A stretch of DNA of 64,000 bases from Doryteuthis pealeii (GCA_023376005.1 CM042141.1:99445097-99509096), one strand, 5' to 3'; positions 43,576-54,968 are shown, numbered from the stretch's first letter. Notes: a model not told the origin generated them from the letters alone. Made by a program: numbers and translations.

Positions 43576-44396
43576 ATGAGGTTCTGGTAAATATCTAAAT
43601 ATCTACTTACTTACTCATCTATTTCATGAATATTTTGTCTTTGAAGTGGATTTCTAAATTAAATTAATTCCTGGATGAAGCGGTGTGTCGACTGTCAGTA
43701 TTTAACGATACAGCTGGAATTGATTAAGTTTTATGGGACAAAAAAACAAAAAACAAAAAAACAAAAACACTAAAAGAATAAATGATCAATGAAAGAAGTT
43801 AAAAGAAAGAAAAAAAACAATTCTCTCTTCAACAACAACAAAAGGCTAAACACCTGTCTCACATATTTAAAGCAGAGTAACTATACATTTTGCAAATTAA
43901 AATGTATTTCTGTCCTACAAAAGTGTAACACGGCAAGTTCTATTTGTTGGCGTCAACTAATTTTTAATGAAAGAGGAAAAGTGTAAAAGTTATTTTTGTT
44001 AATTAAAGGAAATGGTTTTGTTAAAATAGGAAAATTGTATGAATTTCGATTTTACTTATTGTGTTTACAGATACAAGCAAAGGTCACTGCAGATCACTAA
44101 GGTGAGATATTTATCAAAGCTGTCAGAAATCAAGGGGTAGACTTATTTTGGGGGCTGGCAGATAGCACTGGTTAACCTTGTCACAAGTGCAGAATAGCTA
44201 CAATATTTTCTCTCTCTATATATTTTCTATATATTCGTGCGGTGGGGTTGGTAAATATATTTTCTATATATATATATCTATATATATAATCCAAAAGTCC
44301 AGAGAAGAAATCTTCCTTACGACACAAGAGTTTTATTTAAAAACCTGTCGCTGTTTGAGAGCTCAATGTGTGCTCTTAATGTTAGAGTCACAGAGC

Positions 44397-44851
44397 AAAT
44401 ATATAAGTAAAGAAATAACAAAATACTTAGAGATTTAGCATTATAGTCTATTTCAGGGAGCTTAGACAAAGTGTCTAACTCTCTCGACACATCAGATGTG
44501 AATGATGAATTCTTTATTACTTTAAAGGCATTTGAAAACAGATTTTAATTTTTTAATTTTTTTTATTTTTATTTCTATTTTTTTTATTTTAATTTTTTTA
44601 TTTTTATATTTTTTATTTTTTTAATTTTTAATTTTTTAATTTTTTTAATTTTTTAATTTTTAATTTTAATTTTTAATTTTTTAATTTTTTAATTTTAAAA
44701 AATAAAAAAATAAAAATCTGTTTTCAAATGCCTTTAAAGTAATAAAGAATTCATCATTCGCACCTGATGAATCAGGAGAGTTAGACACTTTGTCTAAGCT
44801 CTCTGAAATAGACAAAAATGCTAAATCTCTAAGTCTTTTGCTATTTCTTTA

Positions 44852-44862
<11 letters not shown>
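44397..44862. mobile_element. Large foldback (inverted-repeat) element with TTTTTAATTT filler
   Basis: The left arm (44397-44550) and right arm (44702-44862) are reverse complements over about 150 bp: ATATAAGTAAAGAAATA, AGAGATTTAGCATT, GCTTAGACAAAGTGTCTAAC, GATGAATTCTTTATTACTTT, GGCATTTGAAAACAGATTTT. The loop is a degenerate TTTTAATTTTT array of about 150 bp. A TA microsatellite follows directly. Confidence 0.9.

Positions 44863-44885
<23 letters not shown>
44863..44885. repeat. (TA)n microsatellite
   Basis: A TA run between the foldback element and a Helitron 3' end. Confidence 0.9.
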
Positions 44886-44886
<1 letters not shown>

Positions 44887-45519
44887 TAGCAAATGTATGC
44901 ACCCTCCGGGTGCAAGTATTTAAATTTTAATGTAATAAAATATTATATTATTTTAGAAAGGCTAATGAAACTAAATAAGAATGCAGATAAAAAGATTTGA
45001 AACTGAGGGTGTATAATAAAAAAATAGAACAACTGAAACTTACTCTCCCTCCACCCCCGTCTTTCATTGCTAAATTTTCCTAATTCAACTATTTAGTTAA
45101 AATAGGAAGTAAAGAATAAAATTACAGTTATTTCTTCTTGTTAACGGATTTCTTTTAAGATTTATCCACAAGATTTTTGCTAATATTCATTAAGATAAAA
45201 CCAAACAATTAGAAATCAGTAATACTAAGCACATATTTATCAAAATCAGATTTTTTTTTATATCAATATGCAAATTAGCCTTCCCATTCACACTGTAAAC
45301 CGCTATTTTGTAGTATATATAAATACAATTGCATGTTATTAATATGTAGATATTGTCAACAGTATTAATTATGTGAAACAATTTTATTAATAATTGAGGT
45401 TTAAATAAAAATGATATTCTGTAGAATGTGACGTAAATAACTAAGAGAATTGTGACTTGAATAGTAATATAGTTTCGGTTACAGACAAAAAAACACACAA
45501 TCTCCATTATAATAAGAGA
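44886..45519 (-). mobile_element. Non-autonomous Helitron, 634 bp
   Basis: Minus strand: A|TCTCTTATTATAATGGAG at 45519, 3' hairpin GCACCCGGAGGGTGC, nine bases, then CTAG at 44889-44886 followed by T. The ends and length are those of a Helitron inserted between A and T with no target duplication. The interior is AT-rich with no Rep/helicase sequence. Confidence 0.9.
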
Positions 45520-45559
45520 TATATATATATAAGTTGCATTCTGCGAATCAAAGGAACAC

Positions 45560-46390
45560 AACGTGGGTGCAGAAGTCATTGACAGAGCAACTAGCTGGAG
45601 ACAATGTGGTATTCACAGACTAAGTCATCTTATCAATTATCGTAACTGACATAGGAGGACCACAAAAGATATAATAGGTTTAACTCATTAGGTTTTTTAA
45701 GTGTGAGAATATTTCTATCAATGTTTCCATCGAAAATAAGACAGGGCTTATATTAATTTTCACTCTGAAATATAACACTAGGGCTTGTCTTATTCTTCAT
45801 ATATTGAAAAATGACATTACGAAGTAGAAAATTACAAAATTTCTAAATAAACAAAAATTACAAAAAACAATCAATATTTATTTACCATCAACATATTCTT
45901 TTATTCAAAAACTCATTAACGACAATACATTAAAAAATGATCATATCATCATCCTCTGGAATGTTATTGATCTCAACTAGGGCGGCTTATTTTAAAGGGA
46001 GGAATTATATTAAAATCAGTCTGAAAAATCATGTTAGGTCTTATTTTGGGGAAAATACTATTTCTACTGTAAAATAAGTTATAAAAGAAAAATATGAAAC
46101 TGTGGATTACATATTTTTTAAAACTAATTAGATGCAGTTTAATGTCATACTCAGGACTTAAGTCTATGTGAAAAAGCTGAATTACTAAAAGCTGTAATGC
46201 TTTAACCCATTTGCTCCTGAAATCCAGTGGTGGAACATAGTGGGTGTGCAGAGAGGGGCACCCCACTGCTGAGAGCAACTTGTATCAACCAAATATACTT
46301 AATGTGTGAGGGCGAGAAAAACAACATTAGTCTACATTATTTTAAAATTTTGCAGCTTGTGCGATACACCCTCCAAAAGTGCCTCTTGTT
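45560..46390. other. AT-rich unclassified sequence
   Basis: Short open frames on the minus strand (45973-46278) show no family resemblance. I see only AT-rich decay and possible repeat fragments. Confidence 0.35.
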
Positions 46391-46394
46391 TTAT

Positions 46395-46612
46395 ATACCC
46401 GACAGTAATACCTGTTAGGGTCCCATCTATGGGTAAAAAAAAATAGGAGTTTTAAAAAATGTGTTTAAAAAAAGATGATTTAAAAAAAACAGATTGAGTT
46501 AAAAAAATTTTTTTGAATACCCATCAAGAATGAATGAAACAAAATGTCTTTGGCATAAAATAACTCAACAAGGGTTGATATGCTGTAAAATCCAACCAAC
46601 CAACCAACCAAC
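46395..46612 (+). mobile_element. SINE type F 3' part
   Basis: AGTAATACCTGTTAGGGTCC, a variable TGAGTTTAAAAA-type region, CCCATCAAGAATGAATG and the tail ATAACTCAACAAGGGTTGAT, CTGTAAAATCCAACCAACC. Confidence 0.7.
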
Positions 46613-46625
46613 CATAGACTTAACA

Positions 46626-47172
46626 TCTAATTATAAGGAAGTTTTGGTGCCTATCTGTCTGTGACCAAAACTACATCCCTGCTTACATCACAATACCCTC
46701 GGGAATTGCGTAAGTTTATCAATGAGTGTTTAATCTATAGTCAAAATCATTAATACATAGAATAAATCTTATTTATTAACAATGTCTGTATTAAAATCTG
46801 ACATAGATTTGCCTCAAAACAGCCCATGTTATTAGTGCATTTAAAATCCTGCAATGTCTTATATATCACTAAGAAATAAAGGTTTACATGATATATAGTT
46901 TGGTTAATTTGCATACTGGTTTTAACAGAACCGGGTTTAGTAAATAATTACTTGTTATTGATCTCTAATATTATTGTTTTATTCCCCAGCCTATTAGAAT
47001 CAATCCTATGAATTATTTTATATAGAAGGCAATTAAGATATAATTAAAATAAATGTTTTTTTTAATTTTTTTATATGCATTCTTATCTAATTTCGTTAGT
47101 CTTTCTAATTTAATATATTTCATTACATTAAAACTTAAATACTTACGCCTGGATGGTGATTATTCTTCCTAG
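46626..47172 (+). mobile_element. Non-autonomous Helitron, diverged
   Basis: It starts A|TCTAATTATAAGGAAG and ends TTC|CTAG|T after a mutated hairpin CGCCTGGATGGTG. Interior blocks TGCCTCAAAACAGCCCATGT and TTAATTTGCATACTGG are shared with 53940-54429, so these two form a subfamily. It is inserted in F SINE sequence, which continues at 47173. Confidence 0.75.
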
Positions 47173-47282
47173 TTTAAAAAGATGTTTGAATACCTATCAA
47201 GAATGAATTAAACAAAATGTCTTCAGCATAAAATAACCCAACAAGGGTTGACATGCTGTAAAATCAAACCAACCAACCATAG
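47173..47282 (+). mobile_element. SINE type F tail right of the Helitron
   Basis: ATACCTATCAAGAATGAATT, AAATAACCCAACAAGGGTTG and ACATGCTGTAAAATC correspond to the F tail. A copy of the same region lies to the left at 46480-46610. Confidence 0.6.
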
Positions 47283-47614
47283 ACTTAATATTTGTATAAT
47301 TACTCGATGAGGCAGTGGGTTAACTGTCGATATTTACTGATACAATTGGGATTGATAAGATTCATTGAAACAAAATATTTATCTCATAATCTGGGAAGAA
47401 TAAGAATAATGGAAAATGGAAAAATGGAAAAAAAAAAAAATTTTTAGATAGCAGATGTTTTAATATTGTTGTTTAATATTGTTGTTTAATGCTATTAATA
47501 AACTATTAAAGAAAAATTTTAAAAAGTCATAAATTCTATTGTATTTTTCAGTACATAGTTTTTACTTTACTTTCCCTAAAATAAATTGAAAGCTTATATC
47601 TTTATGAAAAGTGG

Positions 47615-47895
47615 AGGTTCAAAGTGTAATGGTTACCATAGTAGGAAATGGGTACGATGAGATGAATTCAAATCCTGGACAAAGCTGTTTGCATTTCACA
47701 TAGTGCTAATACCTTTGAAAAATGTATGAATCCAAGTATTCTCCCTCCAGCTATAGGTAAATAGTAGGGCAGACTGGGCTCTTTAACCTTGGTTAGGCAA
47801 CCAGCCTAGGAGAAAGAAAACTTTGAAATCAAACCTATTAAACTCTGCTTAAGAAATTGACCATGTGTCCATCCAGCTTGTGCGGAGGGGTTGGT
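47615..47895 (+). mobile_element. tRNA-derived SINE, type C
   Basis: GTGGAGGTTCAAAGTGTAATG, B-box-like GAATTCAAATCC, CTATAGGTAAATAGTAGGGC and CTTGGTTAGGCAACCAG are recognisable, with the tail GACCATGTGTCCATCCAGC and GGGGTTGG. It carries a small deletion in the tail. Confidence 0.8.
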
Positions 47896-47944
47896 TGTAT
47901 GTTTCTTTTTTTTTAATAACCACAGAATTCATAGCAAAAAACTG

Positions 47945-48415
47945 GCCTGTCATCTGGGGCTGTAGAATACACTGCAGAAGGGTATGATCTCCCCAATGGG
48001 GCCACCTGTTAGCCATGGGTGATGACCCGTGATGTTTAAGGACAGAATCTTGGCGGCTGAGCAACCCATGACATGCAACACTCCACTTTGGCCCTTACTT
48101 AGGATAGATGGGCAGACAGAGAGGCCTCCTCCAATCACACACCTAGCCTTAGCACCAATATAATTGTTCCAACCCTATTGCCCTTATGGCAACCCCAACC
48201 TTTTATCATATATGTGCTAGTAGGTGGTGATTACTCCCAGGTTCACTCTGACTTGGAGTAGTAGTACTTGTTAGGATGCCATCTAAGGGTTAAATAGAAG
48301 AAAAAATGAGTTTAAATTGTTGTTTTTAAAAAAATTGAATACTCATCAAGAATGAATAAAATAAGCATAAAATAACCCAACAAGGGTTGACATGCTGTAA
48401 AATCAAACCAACTAA
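47945..48415 (+). mobile_element. SINE type F, near full length with upstream unit
   Basis: The plus strand shows the head (GGCGGCTGAGCAACCCATGA), CAGACAGAGAGGCCTCCTCC, CATATATGTGCTAGTAGG, TAGTAGTACTTGTTAGGATG and the tail AAATAACCCAACAAGGGTTG, ACATGCTGTAAAATC. At about 465 bp it is one of the longest F copies. Confidence 0.7.
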
Positions 48416-48539
48416 CAAAAAAAAAAAAAACAAATAAAATATCATGATATTTTGTAGCTGAAAACTTGCTCTATTTGATAGTGTTATAGTTCTCCCTGTA
48501 TCTTTTGTAGTTTCCATGGAAATAAATAGAAGGCATTAC

Positions 48540-49080
48540 TTTTGGAGCACCCCTCATATATGATAGTCAAACAGTATACTGAACAAAATAAATGTGAGTG
48601 CATGGTAAAACTTTGAGACAACCTTTTTAAAGTTGGGAAAAAGTCAGTGAAAAGACCTCTTCATATATCAGTAGATCTTTCTAAGGGTTGAATTGCACTG
48701 GTAAGATTTTGTTACTGCTGTGGTCTTTATAAAAAATCTTCACCTGGTGCTGCTGGGAGAAAAGTTATATTAGATGGCCCAATATCAGATTACACCAAAG
48801 GTCTCCTGTGGGGGAGCAGAGTGTGGTAGGCAGATGGAAGGCTCAGTTGAATGTGGGGGCGGAAAAGGGAGAGTGAGTTTAAAATGGCTGTGGGTAGACT
48901 TATATTTTCCTTCTGTGTGTTTGAGAGGGTCGGTAATCAGTTAGGTTTTTTTGGTGGTACAATGTAAAGTGTGCTTCTTGTACTACGAATCTGGTAGAGA
49001 TAAGATTTTTGGAATCGGCTCAAAATATCTAACAGCCCTATTTCCTTCCATCAGATTATCAAGCCATGTATAAGTGTCTA
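48540..49080. other. Unclassified, relatively GC-rich sequence
   Basis: No long open frame, splice-bounded exon or repeat partner is visible in this window. Confidence 0.35.
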
Positions 49081-49117
49081 CTTTTGTCTATAAAATCTAT
49101 CTATATATTACTTAAAT

Positions 49118-49121
<4 letters not shown>

Positions 49122-49152
<31 letters not shown>
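49122..49152. repeat. (TA)n microsatellite
   Basis: A TA run left of a mariner-like MITE. Confidence 0.9.
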
Positions 49153-49154
<2 letters not shown>

Positions 49155-49476
49155 AGGTGTGTCATAAAAGTATCAAGATTGAAGCTGTATTTACCAAGAT
49201 AGAAATGAATAATGAATGGAACATTAATTTTTTTCAGAATACAAGGTGTGTCATAAAAATGCCAAGTTTAAAGGTGTATTTACCAAGATAGAAATGAAGA
49301 ATGAATGGAATGTTTTTTTTTTTCAGAATACAAGGTGTGTCAAAAAAGTACCAAGTTTAAAGCTGTATTTACCAAGATAGAAATGAAGAATGAATGGAAT
49401 GTTTTTTTTTTTTCAGAATACAAGGTGTGTCAAAAAGTACAAAAAATCTCGATACTTTTTGAAACACCTTGTATAT
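49152..49476. mobile_element. Mariner-like MITE with internal 89-bp tandem units
   Basis: The terminal inverted repeat is ACAAGGTGTGTCATAAAAGT on the left; the right end is the reverse complement of ACAAGGTGTTTCAAAAAGTA. Both abut TA. CAAGGTGTGTCA recurs at 49153, 49242, 49331 and 49421 (spacing 89, 89, 90), so the left terminal repeat plus adjacent sequence (GTATTTACCAAGATAGAAAT) has been amplified inside the element. Confidence 0.85.
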
Positions 49477-49880
49477 ATATATATACATATATATAATGAA
49501 AATTTTATATATATGTATTGGTGGATGGTATCAGGTGTTTCTGTGATAGGATTCAACCAAAATTGAAAACTCAAATGTACATATAAAGATTTGCATATAT
49601 ATTTTTGACATATACAGAGTGTTATAAATAGATAAATAAATAAATAAAGTAAATTATTACAAATAGATAAATGAAATTTAATAAACGTGAAAAGAAAATT
49701 TGAAAGCACAAAATCAGTGAGAGGGGAAAATCATATCAACTAGACCTGATATGAATTTCATCATCCATTTTACAGATCAGACTTGAAGAGGCCAAAGTGC
49801 CAAAATGAATTTATATCTCATGAAATAACGTATTTCTATTTATTTACTATTTCTTTGACTGTTTGAGATGAGGCTTAAAG

Positions 49881-50068
49881 ATTAGTATTATCTGCATTAT
49901 TTGGACTATTGTCCCCATCTTCATTGTTATTTGTACAACGTTTCGGACGATATACCCTCCGGCCTTCTTCAGGTATTTCTTGTCGAACTCCTGAGTCCTT
50001 CTCAAAACGTTGTACAAATAACAATGAAGATGGGGACAATAGTCCGAATAATGCAGATAATACTAATC
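49881..50068. mobile_element. Head-to-head Penelope-like pair (65-bp arms)
   Basis: ATTAGTATTATCTGCATTAT through CATTGTTATTTGTACAACGT on the left is reproduced as its reverse complement on the right. The left arm continues into a complete CTGAAGA...GGCC...GGACGAAAC-type core on the minus strand (49941-49972). The right arm stops just short of it. Confidence 0.75.
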
Positions 50069-50299
50069 CTATTTATTTATTTTACTCTGTATATGTAAAA
50101 ATGTATACGTAAATCTTTATATGCAAAATTTGAGTTCTCAATTTTGGTTGAATCCCTCCACGTGGCAATATATGATTTTTATAATTCAACAAATGAACTT
50201 TATTTGAGCTGAAGAAGCTTAAAAGCCAAATACGTTGGTTTAAACAAGCTTCAAAAGAACAAGCCATTGATGAAAAATAAAAACGAGATAAACAAAAGA

Positions 50300-50418
50300 C
50301 AGAAAATAATAAAGAGAGAAAATTTATATAATTGGACCCAATTGGTCTCAATCGCCCCCTTAAAAAACAAATTACTCTCCCCTGTAGGGAGTATACCTCA
50401 CATTGGGAACCACTAGTC
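50300..50418. mobile_element. hAT-type terminus
   Basis: CACATTGGGAACCACTAG is the reverse complement of a hAT end resembling the element at 16851-17148. The other end was not found. Confidence 0.35.
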
Positions 50419-50489
50419 TAGTTCTTTATACTTTGAATCTTGATTATTACATGTAAGTCAGTTGTCTCCTTTGCATCAAATGTAAATTT

Positions 50490-50860
50490 TTACTATTTCT
50501 CGGAATTTTTGAGATGAGGCTTGATAATTAGTATTGGCTGATGTGCCTTCTGGCCTTCTTCAGGTATTTCTTGTCGGACTCTGGAACTTTCTCGGACTCT
50601 GGAACCTTCTTTTCAGACTCGGGAACCTTCTTGTCATGATCGGAAGCCATAACGGAAGTTTAAACCCAACCCTTTATTCAATCTATGGAGGTATCCTGTT
50701 CTCATCCCGCTAACCATAGCTCGGGTACAGATGTTATACTGTGTTAATTATTATTCTATGTTAGTGCTGCCCCTGACCAGGATTGAACCTGCAGTCTAGA
50801 GATAACTGTCACTTATACCTGTCTTAACCTAACTCCTTTATCCACTAGGCTATGTATCAA
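50490..50860 (-). mobile_element. Penelope-like module joined to a tRNA-like SINE
   Basis: On the minus strand a tRNA-like head (GCCTAGTGGATAAAGGAG, B box AGGTTCAATCCTGG) runs into CATAGAATA..., CTGTACCCGAGCTATGG, AGGGTTGGGTTTAAACTT and the CTGAAGAAGGCCAGAAGGCA module. The module's GAAA part is deleted. The same composite order occurs at 3700-3840 and 4370-4560. Confidence 0.55.
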
Positions 50861-50944
50861 TTTTTTGCCCTTTAAAGAAAGCAAGGTTTTTATCTCTTAC
50901 AGTGTAGACATAAACCTTCTATGGAAAATTGCTATTTCACTCAA

Positions 50945-51092
50945 ATTCTTCTTTGCAGTAAAGAATTTACATGCATACACTGTAATCTGATTTTTAAAAA
51001 TAATCTTAAACATCTACTAGATAACACTTGAATCTGTTTGCTTCTCCTAACAGCTGTCCATGACGATGCTGGTGATTCTAATTAGTTTAAAT
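50945..51092 (+). repeat. Repeat that represents the empty site of the insertion at 52088
   Basis: GCAGTAAAGAATTTACATGC through TAATCTGATTTTTAAAAATA, ACACTTGAATCTGTT and AACAGCTGTCCATGA matches 52060-52087 plus 52722-52835 with the insertion absent. Confidence 0.8.
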
Positions 51093-51189
51093 AGTATGAC
51101 TACTGTTATTCTATAAGGATGGCTTTGGCATTAATTAACCCATAAAGATTGATGTGCCATTAAACAAAGACACCAAAACCACACACGCA

Positions 51190-51465
51190 TATATAATGAA
51201 ACCGAATAAATATAAGTGTCTTGGTTATGATGTTAAACAGCATCTAATGAAGTTCCAATTTTGGAGCTCTGGGGAGTGTGGTGTACCCCTTCATTGCCAT
51301 TACCCAAGGTCTTGGAGTGGTAGTACCTGTTAGGGTCCCATCTATAGGCTAAATAGAAAAAATGAGTTTAGAAAATTGTGTTTAAAAAGAATTTAGTTTA
51401 GATAAAAAAAATTGAATACCCTTCAAGAATGAATAAAAAAAAAAAACGTCTTCTGTATATTTGGT
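51190..51465 (+). mobile_element. SINE type F fragment
   Basis: TGTCTTGGTTATGATGTTAA, GGAGTGTGGTGTACCCCTTC and TAGTACCTGTTAGGGTCCCA are followed by AATACCCTTCAAGAATGAA. Confidence 0.7.
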
Positions 51466-51474
51466 TTGGTTTAC

Positions 51475-51930
51475 GGCATATCAACCTTAATGGGCCATTT
51501 AATGCCGACAAAGTTTTGAAATAAATTAATTCTTAATAGATACTCAATTCTTTTTTTTATAAACACATTTTTCTATTTAACCCATAGAAGGGACCCTAAC
51601 AGGTACTACTACTCCGGTCAGAGTGGACCAGAGAGCAATGATGATAAAGGGCACTCCACATTCCCCAAACCTCCAAAACTGGAACCTCACCATCTAATAG
51701 AGTTTAACATCATACCCAGGACATGAAGACCCTCAGCCACCACCTTCTAGCACCCATATGATAAAAAGGGGTGGGGGTTGCCATAAGAGCATTAGTGTTG
51801 GGACAATCATATAGATGCTAGGGCTTGACATGACCAGTTGAGTGATTGGAGGCGGCCTCTCTGACCGCCCATCTAGTAAGAACCTAAGTGGGATGTAGCA
51901 GGTCATAGACTGCTCAGCCATCTGGGTCTT
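51475..51930 (-). mobile_element. SINE type F, near full length
   Basis: The minus strand runs from the head GATGGCTGAGCAGTCTATGA (51920) through GGTCATGTCAAGCCCTAGC, CATATGGGTGCTAGAAGGTG and AGGTACTACTACTCCGGTC (as read on plus) to the tail near 51480 (CCATTAAGGTTGATATGCCG). Together with the plus-strand F piece at 51190-51465 it forms a tail-to-tail inverted pair. Confidence 0.8.
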
Positions 51931-52087
51931 CTGTATAAAATAATATATTTATAAATAAAGAGTGCTCAATATTGGTGACAGAACACAATATAGATGTAAG
52001 TTAGGAAAGTTTAGATACAGATTCAACGGTTTATGGTAATTGTTAGTTACTAATGATTCTTTGCAGTAAAGAATTTATACATATACC

Positions 52088-52721
52088 ATAGCTACTGGCA
52101 AAATGAGCCTAAAATGCGTTTTTGACAAAATGACTTTGGCTATTATCTTATAAAAGAAAAAATTATACATCGATATTTTTTCTGCTTAGAGTTTTTCTTC
52201 AAAAAGTCTACTTTGATGCAATAAGGTTTGCATTAAATAGATATTTATTTCTAGAATCTAAAAATATAACATTTTAAACTTAACATCAGATTTTTCACAT
52301 TTTAAATGAATTTTATATATTAATTTTTCATAGCAAAAATACTAAATTAAAGTTTTGAAATAAAATAACTGATGCATTATAAAATTCATTAATTGTTAAA
52401 TCAATACTGAAAATTTCATTAAAATCGGATAATTACCTGATTTTTGGTAATTTTTTTTGCAATCGCGAATGTTATATTAAAATTGTAAACAAGCGCTTTA
52501 AAACCATTGAAAAATAGACAGAATAGCGGATCGCGTCGAAATTGACCAAAACAAATCCCTTTAAATGTATTAAAAATAAACTGCATATGTAATGATATTT
52601 TTCTTTTTTTAATGATGGTCATTATGTTACTACTTATCAAAGTTTGACCTTAAATAATAGATTTAATTATTTTTAATTCACTTTTAAAACTCGTAGTATC
52701 CAATTTTTTGGCCAGACCCTA
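52088..52721. mobile_element. DNA-element insertion with 7-bp target duplication
   Basis: ATATACC occurs at 52081-52087 and 52722-52728. The sequence between interrupts a repeat whose uninterrupted copy is at 50945-51092. The ends are loosely inverted: left TAGCTACTGGCAAAA, right the reverse complement of TAGGGTCTGGCCAAAAAA. It is 634 bp and AT-rich with no transposase. The superfamily is uncertain. Confidence 0.6.
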
Positions 52722-53284
52722 ATATACCGTAACCTGATTTTTAAAAATAATTTCAAACATCTAGATAACGCTTGAATCTGTTAGATTCTCCTTCTAACAG
52801 CTGTCCATGATACTGCTGGTGATTTTAATTAGGAAGGTATCAAGGATTTTAACTCTTAATGTCCTATACCACCTCATTCCACCCAGCCAGAAGTCACATT
52901 CATTTTCTAATCTATCCCAAATGAAGCTTTTGTTTAAATGTAATATTAAACATATTTAGAAGTCTTTAATTTAAGGGAAATAACAGGTAACTTTTAATGA
53001 AAAGGTCATTTTTAGCCATTTTTGATAAATGGTTATAGGAATTGGGCTTTGGACTTAGAAAATTCTCAACAGGATGTTAAGAGTTAATTTGTATTTCACA
53101 GGTATCTTTGTTATATCAAAAAATTTGGATGATGGAAAAATTACTTTCAACACAAGTGGAGTCTGCACAATATTATCATTCATTTGCAAATTGGACTGGA
53201 AAAGGTTTTATTCTCTAAATTAGAGAATCTTAAGTGGAATTCTTTCATAAACATCTTGTAATGACATATTGTTTTGGGTTGGTT

Positions 53285-53735
53285 GGATTTTATGGCATGT
53301 CAAACCTTGTTGGGTTATTTTATGCCAAAAACATACTCTTTTATTCAATCTTAACGATACTCAATTTTTTTAAACACATTTTTTTCTATTTAACCCATAG
53401 ATAGGACCCTAACAGGTACTACCACTTCGGGTCAGAGTGACCTGGGAGTAATGATGATAAAGTGGTACTCCCCATAACTCTAGAATTGAAACTTCACCAT
53501 CAGATAGAGTTTAGCATCATACCCAGGACATTAAAACCCTCAACCACCGCCTTCTAGCACATATGATTAAAAGGGTTGGGGGCTTGCCATAAGGGCAATA
53601 GGGTAAGGACAATCATATAAAGGCTAGGGCTTGACGTGACCAGCCGATTGATTGGAGGGGGCCTCTTTGACTGCTCATCAAGACTAAGTAAGAGTGTTGC
53701 ATGTCATGGATTACTCAGTCCCCACGATTTTGTGG
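53285..53735 (-). mobile_element. SINE type F, near full length
   Basis: The minus strand runs from the head region (TGAGTAATCCATGACATGC, near 53720) to the tail AAATAACCCAACAAGGTTTG, ACATGCCATAAAATCC at 53285. Confidence 0.8.
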
Positions 53736-53939
53736 TCTAAGTAAGGAATTTGGATGATGAAAAAAATTACGTTCAACACAAACAAAGTGCACAAAATTAT
53801 TATTTCCTTTGTAAATTGGCCTGGAAAATGCTTTATTCTCTAAGAGCATTTGAAGTGTATTGCTCTCATAAAAATCTTGCTACAATGTGTTATTTTTGCT
53901 GGGTTACAGTCAGATATATAAATATTTGGGATCATTATA

Positions 53940-54428
53940 TCTTATTATAATGGAGATTCAGTGTCTGTAACTGAAACCATGTCACTGCTTACATCACAAT
54001 ACCCTCAGGAATTGCAAATCTTATTTAATAACGAGGTTTCTATGAAAATCTGAGTTAGATTTGCCTCAAAACAGCCAATGTTATTAGTGCATTTAAAATC
54101 CTCCAATGTGTCTTATATATCACTAAGAAATAAAGATTTACATAACATGAGGTGGTTAATTTGCATACTGGTTTTAACAAAACCAGGTTTAATAAATAAT
54201 TACTTGGTGTTATTGATATCTAATATTATTGTCCTATTCTACAATGTATTAAAATCAATCCTATGAATGATTTTATATAGAAACCAATTAAAATATAATC
54301 AAAATAAGTGTAATCTTTTTATATATTATTATTTTTATATACATCATAAATATTCAATTTCCTAATTTGAAATATTTCATTACATTAAAACTTAAATACT
54401 TGTGCCTGGAAAGTGCATATTCTGACTA

Positions 54429-54429
<1 letters not shown>
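53940..54429 (+). mobile_element. Non-autonomous Helitron, 490 bp
   Basis: It starts A|TCTTATTATAATGGAG and ends CTGA|CTAG|T after a damaged hairpin GTGCCTGGAAAGTGC. The interior resembles 46626-47172. It runs straight into a (TA)n. Confidence 0.8.

Positions 54430-54473
<44 letters not shown>
54430..54473. repeat. (TA)n microsatellite
   Basis: A TA run of about 44 bp directly follows the Helitron CTAG. Confidence 0.95.
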
Positions 54474-54479
<6 letters not shown>

Positions 54480-54545
54480 GACCCCCAAAAAACAGAATTT
54501 GGGTTGTTTTTTTGTGCTGGTAGTCTGCATCAGTAATCGTATATA

Positions 54546-54640
54546 TACAGGGTGACCCAGCCTCCCCCACTAAAAAAAAAAAAAAAAAAAAAAGAATTTG
54601 GGTTCTGTTTTTTTTTTTTGGGGGGGAGGGTTACCCTGTA
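54546..54640. mobile_element. Short MITE, 95 bp
   Basis: TACAGGGTGACCC and GGGTTACCCTGTA form terminal repeats with TA on both sides, as in mariner-type MITEs. Poly-A and poly-T blocks flanking AGAATTTGGGTTCT occupy the centre. A related partial end, AGGGTGACCCCC, lies at 54475. Confidence 0.65.
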
Positions 54641-54649
54641 TATACACGG

Positions 54650-54968
54650 AGAGAATCCCATGATGTAGTTAAACTGCATCTAATGGTGAAATTGCAGTTT
54701 TGGAGATCTGAGAAGTGTGGAGTACCCCTTCATCACCATTACTCTCAGGTCCACCCTACTCAGAGTGGTAGTACCTGTTAGGGTCCATCTATTGGGTTAA
54801 ATAGAAAAAATGAGTTTTTAAAAAATGTATTTAAAAAAAATTGAGTTTAAAATTAAAAAAAAAAATTGAGTTTTAAGAAAATTTTGAATACCCATCAAGA
54901 ATGAATGAAACAAATTGACTTTGGCATAAAATGACCAAATAAGGGTTGACATGCCATAAAATCCAACC
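54650..54968 (+). mobile_element. SINE type F fragment
   Basis: GGAGTACCCCTTCATCACC, AGTGGTAGTACCTGTTAGGG, AATACCCATCAAGAATGAAT and the tail AAGGGTTGACATGCCATAAA. Confidence 0.75.

Noticed and set aside
45190..45579. 129-residue minus-strand open frame
   Set aside because: It lies almost entirely inside a non-autonomous Helitron, and the related copies at 42108 and 57991 do not preserve it.
49413..49709. 98-residue minus-strand open frame
   Set aside because: It covers the MITE right end and AT-rich flank, without conservation in related repeats.
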